DNA from: a virus
Reading direction: 5' to 3' (one strand)
DNA: 42,413 nucleotides
Virus record (IMG/VR): IMGVR_UViG_3300017917_001979
Span: 1-42,413 of that record
This document shows positions 1 to 6,307 of this stretch, piece after piece (positions within the stretch are counted from its first letter, which is position 1; every line of letters starts with the position of its first letter). Made by a program: the position numbers and the translations under genes. The notes under the pieces are model-generated. The model saw only the letters and a list, made by a program, of their open reading frames with translations, searched no databases and was not told the origin of the DNA.

Positions 1-1
1 C

Positions 2-385
2 CTAGACCGTGTAAGCCACATGATTACAGATATGTGGATGGATGGTCCTAATGGCTTTGGTAAATTAAAGATTTTACCTACTCCGATGGGTCAGTTAGTT
101 CAGACCATGTTAGAGTCAGGTGTAAAACTAGGCGTTAGCAGTCGTGGCTCTGGTAACGTTGAATCTGACGGAAAAGTCAGTGATTTTGAAATAGTCACAG
201 TTGATGTAGTTGCGCAACCGAGCGCACCTAATGCGTACCCAACAGCGATTTACGAAGGACTGATGAATATGCGTGGTGGTGCACAGGTATTCGAAATGGC
301 ACGTGAGGCCAGCGCAGATCAAAAAGTGCAAAAATATTTGAAAGAGCAGGTAGTACGCTTAATCAAAGATCTAAAAATTAATTAG
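2..385 (+). CDS. gp21: Prohead core protease gp21, C-terminal part (5' end outside window)
   Basis: This is the C-terminal part of the T4 gp21-type serine protease that matures the prohead. In T4 it digests the scaffold and trims gp23 and internal proteins after (L/I)-x-E. The open frame runs in from the left edge (first codons read L-D-R-V-S-H-M), so the ATG at 20 is internal. The segment G-V-S-S-R-G-S-G at 131-154 matches the strongly conserved serine block of this family, and M-W-M-D-G-P-N-G-F-G-K-L precedes it. The last 40 residues are helical and charged. It ends 9 bp before gp22, the order expected for T4-like phages, and the next gene has a good SD (TTAGGAG). Family assignment is secure. 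The upstream part of the catalytic domain cannot be inspected. Confidence 0.93.
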   Translation, partial: LDRVSHMITDMWMDGPNGFGKLKILPTPMGQLVQTMLESGVKLGVSSRGSGNVESDGKVSDFEIVTVDVVAQPSAPNAYPTAIYEGLMNMRGGAQVFEMAREASADQKVQKYLKEQVVRLIKDLKIN

Positions 386-394
386 GAGATCATA

Positions 395-1492
395 ATGTTA
401 GATGCTATCAAACCATTGTTAGATAGTGGCATCATTAACGAAGCTACCCAAACTGCTTTAAACGAAGCTTGGGAAGAAAAGTTAAATGAAGCACGTGAAA
501 CTGTTCGCGCAGAATTACGTGAAGAGTTCGCTCGCCGCTATGAACATGACAAACAAGTAATGGTTGAAGCTCTAGACAAAATGGTTACTGAAAATCTCAC
601 TGCCGAACTCAACGAGTTCGCTGAAGAGAAAAAAGCTCTTGCAGAAGACCGCGTGAAATTTAAACGTCACATGGTTGAAAGCGCAGGCAAGTTTAATGAC
701 TTTATGGTTACTAAACTAGCTGAAGAGATCCAAGAACTACGTGCTGATCGCAAAGTTCAACAAGAAGGCATTGCCAAACTTGAGAAATTTGTTATGCACG
801 CACTAGCTGAGGAAATCAAAGAGTTTGAACAAGACCGCCGTGATGTGGTTGAAACTAAGGTTAAACTAGTAGCTGAAGCTAAAGCTAAATTAGCTGAACT
901 ACAAGAAACCTTTATTAAACGCAGTGCTGCACTTGTTAAAGAATCAGTAGCAAAAAATCTAGGCACAGAATTGGCACAACTAAAAGAAGACATCCAAGCT
1001 GCTCGTGAGAACATGTTTGGCCGTCGCTTATTCGAAGCTTTTGCTCAAGAATTCGCTGTTACACACCTAAGTGAAAACAAAGAATTCTCTAAACTTAAAG
1101 CAGAGTTAGCTGAAAAAGAAGCTATCATTGCCGAAAGTCAAAAAGCAATCGCAGAAAAAGAAGCTTTAGTTGAGTCAAAAAACCGTGAAGTTCGAGTAAT
1201 TCAAGAAAGTATTGCTCGTAAAGAGAAAATGGCTGAGTTACTAAAACCATTGAATAAAGAGAAAGCTGAGATAATGACCAGCCTACTCGAAAGTGTGCAA
1301 ACTGACCGTTTACAGTCTGCATACGACAAGTATCTACCAGCAGTTCTAAACAATGCTCAACCTGCAAAAGCTGACAAGGCAATGCTAGCTGAGTCACGTG
1401 TAGAAGTAACTGGTGATAAATCTGCTAAAACAAACGTTATTGAAATCGCTGACAACGTCATCGACATTAAACGTTTAGCAGGGCTAAAATAG
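395..1492 (+). CDS. gp22: Prohead scaffolding core protein gp22
   Basis: A 365-aa, almost entirely alpha-helical, Glu/Lys/Ala-rich protein lying between gp21 and gp23 is the position and composition of the T4 prohead scaffold. It should form the inner core around which gp23 assembles and then be degraded by gp21. Long heptad-like stretches cover residues 20-330. Many (L/I)-x-E tripeptides are present, including I-N-E and L-N-E within the first 25 residues, and these are candidate gp21 cleavage sites. The C-terminus is a separate short element, N-V-I-D-I-K-R-L-A-G-L-K, joined to the coiled coil by a low-complexity linker. Nearly the same octapeptide ends the 632-aa protein encoded at 39929-41827. 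The start follows TTAGGAG at normal spacing. Confidence 0.93.
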   Translation: MLDAIKPLLDSGIINEATQTALNEAWEEKLNEARETVRAELREEFARRYEHDKQVMVEALDKMVTENLTAELNEFAEEKKALAEDRVKFKRHMVESAGKFNDFMVTKLAEEIQELRADRKVQQEGIAKLEKFVMHALAEEIKEFEQDRRDVVETKVKLVAEAKAKLAELQETFIKRSAALVKESVAKNLGTELAQLKEDIQAARENMFGRRLFEAFAQEFAVTHLSENKEFSKLKAELAEKEAIIAESQKAIAEKEALVESKNREVRVIQESIARKEKMAELLKPLNKEKAEIMTSLLESVQTDRLQSAYDKYLPAVLNNAQPAKADKAMLAESRVEVTGDKSAKTNVIEIADNVIDIKRLAGLK

Positions 1493-1525
1493 TAGTAAAA
1501 ACTTTTATAAAAGGAAGATAAAGAA

Positions 1526-2701
1526 ATGACAACCCAACTATTAGAAAGCCGTTGGACAGAGACCAAAGACGCCCTGTTAGAAGGTCTACAAGGTGCTAAA
1601 CGCACTGCAATGGCTGTAATTTTAGAAAACACTAAGAAGCACTTGATGGAAACTGCAACTAGTGGCGCTACAGCAGTAGGTAACGTAGCTACATTAAACC
1701 GCGTGATTCTTCCAGTGATTCGCCGTGTTATGCCAACAGTTATCGCTAACGAAATCGTTGGCGTTCAACCAATGACTGGCCCAGTAGCACAAATCCACAC
1801 TCTACGTGTTCGCTATGCTGACACAGTTAGTGCTGGTACAAGCGGCGCTGATGCTACAACAGCAGGTGATGAGGCTCTAAGCCCATTCCGTATCGCTACT
1901 GCTTACTCTGGTGCTTCTACAGGTAAAGCTAGTGCAACTAGCAGCCTAGAAGGCGTACCAGGTAACAAAATCAACGTTCAAATCGTTAAACAAGTTGTTG
2001 AAGCGAAAACTCGTAAATTGAGTGCTCGTTGGACATTTGAAGCTGCACAAGATGCACAATCTATGCACGGTTTAGACGTTGAAGCTGAAATCATGGCAGC
2101 TTTAGCTCAAGAAATCACAGTTGAAATCGACCAAGAAATCTTAGCTAGCTTACGTGCTTTAGCAGGTAACTCATTCAACTACAACCAAGCAACAGTATCA
2201 GGTACTGCTACATTTGTTGGTGACGAACACGCTGCTTTAGCAGTTGTTATCAACCGTGCAGCTAACTTGATCGCCGCACGTACACGTCGTGGCGCAGGTA
2301 ACTGGGCAGTTGTAAGTCCAGCAGCATTGACAGTATTGCAATCTGCTACAACTTCTGCATTTGCTCGTACAACAGAAGGTACGTTTGAAGCTCCTACAAA
2401 TACTAAATTTGTTGGTACATTGAACGGTACAATGAAGATTTATGTTGACGGCTACGCAGCTGACGACAAACCAGTTCTAGTTGGTTACAAAGGTTCATCT
2501 GAAGCAGACGCAGCAGCGTTCTACTGCCCATATGTTCCTCTAATGAGCTCTGGCGTTGTACTAGATCCAGCTACTTTTGAACCAGTAGTTGGCTTTATGA
2601 CACGTTATGGTTACGTAGAGTTAAGCAATACAGCTTCATCTCTAGGTAACGCAGCTGACTACCTAGAAGAAGTTGGTGTAAGCAACCTATCTTTCCAATA
2701 A
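1526..2701 (+). CDS. gp23: Major capsid protein gp23
   Basis: This is the major capsid protein of the T4 family (HK97 fold). Recognisable blocks include N-R-V-I-L-P-V-I-R-R-V-M-P near residue 57, then V-G-V-Q-P-M-T-G-P, and a C-terminal V-G-F-M-T-R-Y-G-Y. At 391 aa it is clearly shorter than T4 gp23 (521 aa), mostly through a short N-terminal region and loss of insertions. By analogy with T4 the N-terminus is removed by gp21. The best (L/I)-x-E site before the conserved core is L40-M41-E42 followed by T43, which would leave about 349 aa; I32-L33-E34 is an alternative. An SD (AAAGGAAG) precedes the ATG. No convincing late octamer lies in the 33-bp gap after gp22, only the palindrome CTTTTATAAAAG. 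A strong terminator follows. Confidence 0.96.
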   Translation: MTTQLLESRWTETKDALLEGLQGAKRTAMAVILENTKKHLMETATSGATAVGNVATLNRVILPVIRRVMPTVIANEIVGVQPMTGPVAQIHTLRVRYADTVSAGTSGADATTAGDEALSPFRIATAYSGASTGKASATSSLEGVPGNKINVQIVKQVVEAKTRKLSARWTFEAAQDAQSMHGLDVEAEIMAALAQEITVEIDQEILASLRALAGNSFNYNQATVSGTATFVGDEHAALAVVINRAANLIAARTRRGAGNWAVVSPAALTVLQSATTSAFARTTEGTFEAPTNTKFVGTLNGTMKIYVDGYAADDKPVLVGYKGSSEADAAAFYCPYVPLMSSGVVLDPATFEPVVGFMTRYGYVELSNTASSLGNAADYLEEVGVSNLSFQ

Positions 2702-2726
2702 TCTTAAACGATTTAGGAATAGAAAT

Positions 2727-2752
2727 AAAAAAGCCCCGCAAGGGGCTTTTTT
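2727..2752. terminator. Bidirectional intrinsic terminator after gp23
   Basis: The sequence A6-GCCCC-GCAA-GGGGC-T6 forms a five-GC-pair stem (extended by A-T pairs) with a GCAA tetraloop. It is flanked by an A tract and a T tract, so it can terminate both gp23 (+) and the convergent radical SAM gene (-). Confidence 0.93.
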
Positions 2753-2760
2753 GTTGATTG

Positions 2761-4008
2761 TTAAATTATTAGGTAAGGAAATAGTTGTCGCCAATTGGTT
2801 TTTCTACGACGATCTAATTCGTCTAAGTAATCATGAAGTTGTTTAACATATACTGGTTGATATTTACAAGTATTTTCTAATCTTTTTTGTATACCATCCA
2901 TGCGTTTTATTGCCTCAAAATCTTCTACAGTTTTTTTACGCATAGCATTGAATATTCGATTAAAATCGTCTGACCACATACTATAATCAAATATGTCGGG
3001 GTGATGATACCTATTACCATCTACCAGCATAAAATAATGACCTATGTGCCTATGTTTATTGTAGAGATTTAATTTATCAATTAAATCGGGCATGGTTTTT
3101 ATTGTCATAGAGCTAATAGTTTGGTTTATGTTGAGATATAACCAATCTTCACTTTGTTCTGCTGCCCAAGCAAAATACTCTTCTAATATATCTAATTTTA
3201 GTCCACTGCGTACATATTCTTGCTCTGGACCCCAGCAATCAATGCTACAGGTTAAATCAAAGCGACCAAGATGTCCGCTAGAACATAAATCTTTTATTTG
3301 TGTTGTATAATCGTACCAATATTTTGACGGCGCATTAAAATTACTAAAAATATTAAGTTGTAATTTAGGAGATGGATTTTGTTTTAAAATTTCTAAAACG
3401 CGAGTAATAAGATCGTGTTGAATAAATGTTTCTCCACCTAGTAGATGCAATCTTGCTAAATTCTGAATGTTATCATTTAACCATTCAAAAAACTTGTTAA
3501 AATAAAAGTCATTTTGATTTGCATCAACTTGTTTGATTCTATCTATTAGAGAATTGGCATATCCGTATTTTTTATTTTCGTTCTCAATTTGACTGCTAAG
3601 ATCTTCACCACAATAGATACAAGAAAGATTGCAAGTATTTTTTGCAAAAATTTCAACAATTCGGGGAGTTACTACAGTAGCCAATGGATTTTCATCTAAT
3701 TCTTTAGGATATAATCCGTCAATTTCGTTGTTATGTTGTCTATCACTCCAACCGCCTGCTTCTTCAATATTTTTACAATATTCGCATCCTCCTGTGGGCC
3801 ATTGACCCTGAAGCATAAGTTCTCTATCTTTAATTTTTTGTGGTCTATTATGAAAGTCGCCAAAATTATTAGGATTTAGAGGAACGCTTCTTACTCTATG
3901 GCAACTAGAAGTTTCGCCTTTGTTTAACCATATAGTACTCCAAGTCCATTTACTCTGACAAGCAGTTTCTGTTTTGATAGGAAAAATTTTATAGTGATGT
4001 TGATCCAT
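2761..4008 (-). CDS. Radical SAM protein of unknown substrate
   Basis: A 415-aa radical SAM enzyme. C126-N-L-S-C130-I-Y-C133 is the canonical CxxxCxxC motif for the [4Fe-4S] cluster, and L-L-G-G-E-T-F further on is the GGE motif that contacts the SAM amino group. The N-terminal region carries further cysteines (C17, C36 in S-S-C-H-R, C75 and C78 in G-C-E-Y-C), which could bind an auxiliary cluster as in SPASM/Twitch enzymes. Related twitch-type radical SAM proteins occur in marine phages, but I know no substrate for them. The gene is antisense to its neighbours, looks more AT-rich than gp23, and has its own promoter, so it resembles an independently acquired cargo gene. No SD precedes the ATG; a late octamer ends 5 nt upstream. 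It lies between capsid and fibre genes, so modification of a virion or host protein is possible but only a guess. Confidence 0.85.
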   Translation of the reverse strand: MDQHHYKIFPIKTETACQSKWTWSTIWLNKGETSSCHRVRSVPLNPNNFGDFHNRPQKIKDRELMLQGQWPTGGCEYCKNIEEAGGWSDRQHNNEIDGLYPKELDENPLATVVTPRIVEIFAKNTCNLSCIYCGEDLSSQIENENKKYGYANSLIDRIKQVDANQNDFYFNKFFEWLNDNIQNLARLHLLGGETFIQHDLITRVLEILKQNPSPKLQLNIFSNFNAPSKYWYDYTTQIKDLCSSGHLGRFDLTCSIDCWGPEQEYVRSGLKLDILEEYFAWAAEQSEDWLYLNINQTISSMTIKTMPDLIDKLNLYNKHRHIGHYFMLVDGNRYHHPDIFDYSMWSDDFNRIFNAMRKKTVEDFEAIKRMDGIQKRLENTCKYQPVYVKQLHDYLDELDRRRKTNWRQLFPYLII

Positions 4009-4013
4009 ATCTG

Positions 4014-4021
4014 TATTTACG
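4014..4021 (-). promoter_or_regulatory. Late promoter CGTAAATA for the radical SAM gene
   Basis: On the minus strand the octamer CGTAAATA is followed by CAGAT and then the ATG at 4008. With T4 late-promoter spacing (octamer at -13 to -6), +1 falls on the A of ATG. There is no SD. Confidence 0.6.
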
Positions 4022-4086
4022 TTGTAATAGAATATAAAAATAATTTCAAATTAAAAGCCTCATACAAGGACTTTTGCTGACTTGGC

Positions 4087-4094
4087 AATAAATA
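4087..4094 (+). promoter_or_regulatory. Late promoter AATAAATA
   Basis: A TATAAATA-like octamer followed by CT lies 79 nt upstream of the structural gene at 4174. It gives one of the longest predicted leaders of the window, and that leader can fold (see 4099-4149). Confidence 0.6.
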
Positions 4095-4098
4095 CTAT

Positions 4099-4149
4099 GT
4101 TCGCTCTTAATTGAGAGTTTATGCGGCACCCACCGCGTAGGCCTAGAAC
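4099..4149 (+). promoter_or_regulatory. Structured 5' leader, possible three-way junction
   Basis: Complementary segments lie directly after the predicted start of transcription: GTTC (4099-4102) with GAAC (4146-4149), CTCT (4104-4107) with AGAG (4114-4117), and ATGCGG (4121-4126) with CCGCGT (4133-4138, one G-U pair, loop CACCCA). The third helix is the strongest. The SD TAAGGAG of the gene at 4174 stays outside. The function could be 5'-end stabilisation of an abundant late mRNA. No known RNA family was recognised. Confidence 0.4.
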
Positions 4150-4173
4150 GCTAACTATTTTAAGGAGAAACAA

Positions 4174-4830
4174 ATGGGACGTCCTATAGCAAGTAGATAT
4201 TTTGGTAATCGTAACCCACAAGGCGTAGGTGGTGAAGGTGTATCAACCGCTAACGTATTTGTAGCAGGTAATGGTTATTATTCAGCAAATGCAGCAGTAA
4301 CATTTTCAGCACCGCAGATTGCAGGTGGTGCTACAGCAACAGGTACACTAACATTAAACGGTAGTGGTAATGTTACAGGTGTAGTGATTACATCATCTGG
4401 TTCTGGATACACATCAGCACCTACAGCAACAGTAACTGGAGCTAACGTTAGCCCAGCAACAGTAGCTAACATTACTTTAACATCTTCAAGACAAGATGCA
4501 ATTACAGTTTCAGCATACTTAGCAACCACCGATGGTGGTTCAAGTGCAGTAGCCAGTGACATTGTAAAACAAGTAGGCGCACGTCGCTACACAGTTCGCA
4601 ACGCACAAGGTACAGGTAAAGTTAAACTAGTAACTACTGTTCCTGCAGCAGGCGAATGCCGTATGACAGCGACTGACAGTGCAGGCGGTACATATTATGT
4701 TAAAAAACTAGAATCACGTACAGCTTGTTTGTTACCAGCTACAGGTACACAGTTTGTAGAAGACCAACACGTTAAGTGGACGCTAGATTCAGCAGAAGCT
4801 AACGTAAGTGTTGTTATTTCTAACAACTAA
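4174..4830 (+). CDS. Putative virion structural protein, 218 aa
   Basis: I do not recognise a named family. The protein is rich in Gly, Ala, Thr, Ser and Val, has no membrane segment and looks all-beta. Residues 30-100 contain G-S-G-Y-T-S-A-P-T-A-T-V-T-G, a turn-rich motif frequent in phage decoration and fibre proteins. The C-terminal half (from R-Q-D-A-I-T-V) reads as a compact beta domain. The N-terminus M-G-R-P-I-A-S-R-Y-F-G-N-R-N-P resembles the start of the protein at 5832 (M-G-R-M-L). The gene has its own late promoter, a long folded leader, a strong SD (TAAGGAG) and its own terminator. That single-gene unit is what one would expect for an abundant virion protein such as a head decoration or fibre subunit. 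The function is inferred from context only. Confidence 0.6.
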   Translation: MGRPIASRYFGNRNPQGVGGEGVSTANVFVAGNGYYSANAAVTFSAPQIAGGATATGTLTLNGSGNVTGVVITSSGSGYTSAPTATVTGANVSPATVANITLTSSRQDAITVSAYLATTDGGSSAVASDIVKQVGARRYTVRNAQGTGKVKLVTTVPAAGECRMTATDSAGGTYYVKKLESRTACLLPATGTQFVEDQHVKWTLDSAEANVSVVISNN

Positions 4831-4846
4831 TACACTTTAGTTTAAG

Positions 4847-4872
4847 ATAGCGGCTTCGGCCGCTATTTTTTT
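4847..4872 (+). terminator. Intrinsic terminator with TTCG tetraloop
   Basis: ATAGCGGC (4847-4854), loop TTCG, then GCCGCTAT (4859-4866), followed by a run of T. This is a perfect 8-bp stem with a stable UUCG loop. Confidence 0.95.
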
Positions 4873-4887
4873 CTATCCACATTCTAA

Positions 4888-4895
4888 GATAAATA
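4888..4895 (+). promoter_or_regulatory. Late promoter GATAAATA
   Basis: The octamer is placed just after the terminator and 21 nt before the ATG at 4917, at the head of the fibre cluster. Confidence 0.65.
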
Positions 4896-4916
4896 ATGTA
4901 AATTGGATCTATTTAA

Positions 4917-5507
4917 ATGGCAACAGTTAAGAAACTTAACTCATCGTATACAATTGATACAACAGATGTTATTATCACAGGTAACCTAACAGTTCAAGGT
5001 GTCCAAACTTCTGTTGAAACTAACGATACAGTAATTAAAGATAAAACCATAACATTAAACGATGGTGAAACTGGGGCGGGTGTAGGACCAGCAGGTACAG
5101 GCACAGCGGGTATCGAAGTTGATCGCGGATCGTTATCTTCAGTTGGTGTTCGTTGGAACGAAACACTTGATCGCTGGCAAGTTGACAACGGCGGCGGCTG
5201 GGCTAACATATCAACAACATCCGGTACTAGTGGCACAACATTAGAAGATGATCTTTTTCCTGTATTGGGTGGTAACTTAAATGCAAACGGATACTCAATA
5301 TCGTCAAGTACAGGCAGTTTAATTTTTAATGGAAATTTACAATTAAATTACTCCCTAGGAGCACCAAGTTTAGTTTCTAATGCCGCAGTAGTATATTCGG
5401 GTATACTCAGTGGCGGAGCCAGCGGAGTATATGTAGTCAACGGCGAAGCTGTTAATGAAGAATTAATTACTAAAAAGAGAGCGTTTGGCTTCTCAATATT
5501 ATTATAG
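4917..5507 (+). CDS. Fibre-like structural protein, 196 aa
   Basis: The N-terminal 60 residues (I-I-T-G-N-L-T-V-Q-G, then D-K-T-I-T-L-N-D) form a module that recurs at the start of the 2093-aa protein (I-T-G-N-L-T-V-Q-G) and late in the 1546-aa protein (V-A-G-N-V-T-Y-F). In each copy it is followed by G-I-x-V/F and a segment ending W-N/D-E, here V-R-W-N-E-T-L-D-R-W. The middle is Gly/Ser/Thr-rich (S-G-T-S-G-T-T-L-E-D-D) and the C-terminus is hydrophobic (F-G-F-S-I-L-L). These are features of trimeric phage fibre subunits, and this one may be a short connector or tip. It heads a unit of closely spaced genes (9-bp and 3-bp gaps) running to 6272. Confidence 0.65.
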   Translation: MATVKKLNSSYTIDTTDVIITGNLTVQGVQTSVETNDTVIKDKTITLNDGETGAGVGPAGTGTAGIEVDRGSLSSVGVRWNETLDRWQVDNGGGWANISTTSGTSGTTLEDDLFPVLGGNLNANGYSISSSTGSLIFNGNLQLNYSLGAPSLVSNAAVVYSGILSGGASGVYVVNGEAVNEELITKKRAFGFSILL

Positions 5508-5516
5508 GAATAAAGC

Positions 5517-5828
5517 ATGGCAATTACCAATACCGCATTAACAACAGCGATATCTAACGTTTATGTTAGTTCAGGAAACACTGTTATATCGGCAATGTAT
5601 TTTTGTAACACAGACAGTACTGCTAAAAATTTAAACGTTTACGCAGTACCTGCAGGCACAGCAACCGTTGACGCCAATGTTCAAATTTATAAAAACGTAC
5701 AAATAGCAGGCGGGGATACTTTTGTAGTTGACATGGAAAAACTAGTACTGACCAACGGTGATACTATCAGAGCCGATGCTTCAGCTAATTTAACAATCAC
5801 AGCAACAGTAAGTTATGTAGGAATCTAA
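5517..5828 (+). CDS. Small beta-rich virion protein, 103 aa
   Basis: A short protein with the pattern M-A-I-T-N-T-A-L-T-T, then a single F-C-N-T-D, N-V-Y-A-V-P-A-G-T-A and a C-terminal T-V-S-Y-V-G-I. Alternating hydrophobic residues suggest one beta-sandwich domain. I have seen this pattern in uncharacterised structural proteins of aquatic phages but know no function for it. It starts 9 bp after the preceding gene with an SD (ATAGGAAT) and is followed 3 bp later by the next gene, so the three genes are probably co-translated. A fibre tip, a chaperone-like cap or a decoration protein are all possible. Confidence 0.55.
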   Translation: MAITNTALTTAISNVYVSSGNTVISAMYFCNTDSTAKNLNVYAVPAGTATVDANVQIYKNVQIAGGDTFVVDMEKLVLTNGDTIRADASANLTITATVSYVGI

Positions 5829-5831
5829 CTC

Positions 5832-6272
5832 ATGGGACGCATGCTAAAGAATACCGTTTTTAAAACTGGTAGCTATGCCTTAGGTGTACCAACTGGTTCG
5901 AGCTCAATAGGACCTGATGCGCCGATATACGGTCAGACTAGATACAACACATCTAATAAAAAATTAGAATTTTACGCAAACGTTGGTGGAGTTGATCAGT
6001 GGAATGCAGTAGCCCGCGAAGGAAATATTGCATTGTCTGTAGATAATTTTACTGGTAATACTCTACAATCAGACTACGGCCCAATGAGTTTTAGTTATGA
6101 CGCTGGCGAAGAAGCTCAAGTGTTAGTACATGTAGGTACAGTGTATCAGATACCCGGGGTTAATTACACATTCTACGGTAATGCTGTTATACATTTTACA
6201 TCTAACCCATCAGATTTATCGCCTATAACACTAGTTCACGGTTACGCATCAACCATTTCCACCTTGAATTAA
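5832..6272 (+). CDS. Fibre-associated structural protein, 146 aa
   Basis: Residues 30-60 (Y-G-Q-T-R-Y-N-T-S-N-K-K-L-E-F-Y, then Q-W-N) are a copy of a module also found in the 1546-aa protein (V-R-Y-N-T-D-I-N-L-L-E-F-Y-D-G-N-T-W) and near the end of the 2093-aa protein (L-R-F-N-S-S-T-V-N-L-E-Y-Y). The rest is beta-rich, with G-V-N-Y-T-F-Y-G-N-A-V-I-H-F as a likely strand pair. This places the protein with the virion fibres. It is the last gene of the small three-gene unit; the next gene has its own late promoter. The exact position in the virion is unknown. Confidence 0.6.
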   Translation: MGRMLKNTVFKTGSYALGVPTGSSSIGPDAPIYGQTRYNTSNKKLEFYANVGGVDQWNAVAREGNIALSVDNFTGNTLQSDYGPMSFSYDAGEEAQVLVHVGTVYQIPGVNYTFYGNAVIHFTSNPSDLSPITLVHGYASTISTLN

Positions 6273-6278
6273 AATCCA

Positions 6279-6286
6279 GCTAAATA
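6279..6286 (+). promoter_or_regulatory. Late promoter GCTAAATA for the 1546-aa fibre gene
   Basis: GCTAAATA lies 21 nt upstream of the ATG at 6308, with AAGG between them. The same octamer precedes the 2093-aa fibre gene and, on the other strand, gp14. Confidence 0.6.
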
Positions 6287-6307
6287 GTTAAACAAGGTTG
6301 GATTATA

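Noticed and set aside
3092-3310. 72-codon plus-strand frame inside the radical SAM gene
   Set aside because: The minus strand carries intact enzyme motifs and the plus frame has no start signal or recognisable product.
4099-4149. Leader considered as a glutamine (glnA/Downstream-peptide) riboswitch known from marine phages
   Set aside because: The conserved core of that RNA could not be found; only generic helices are visible.
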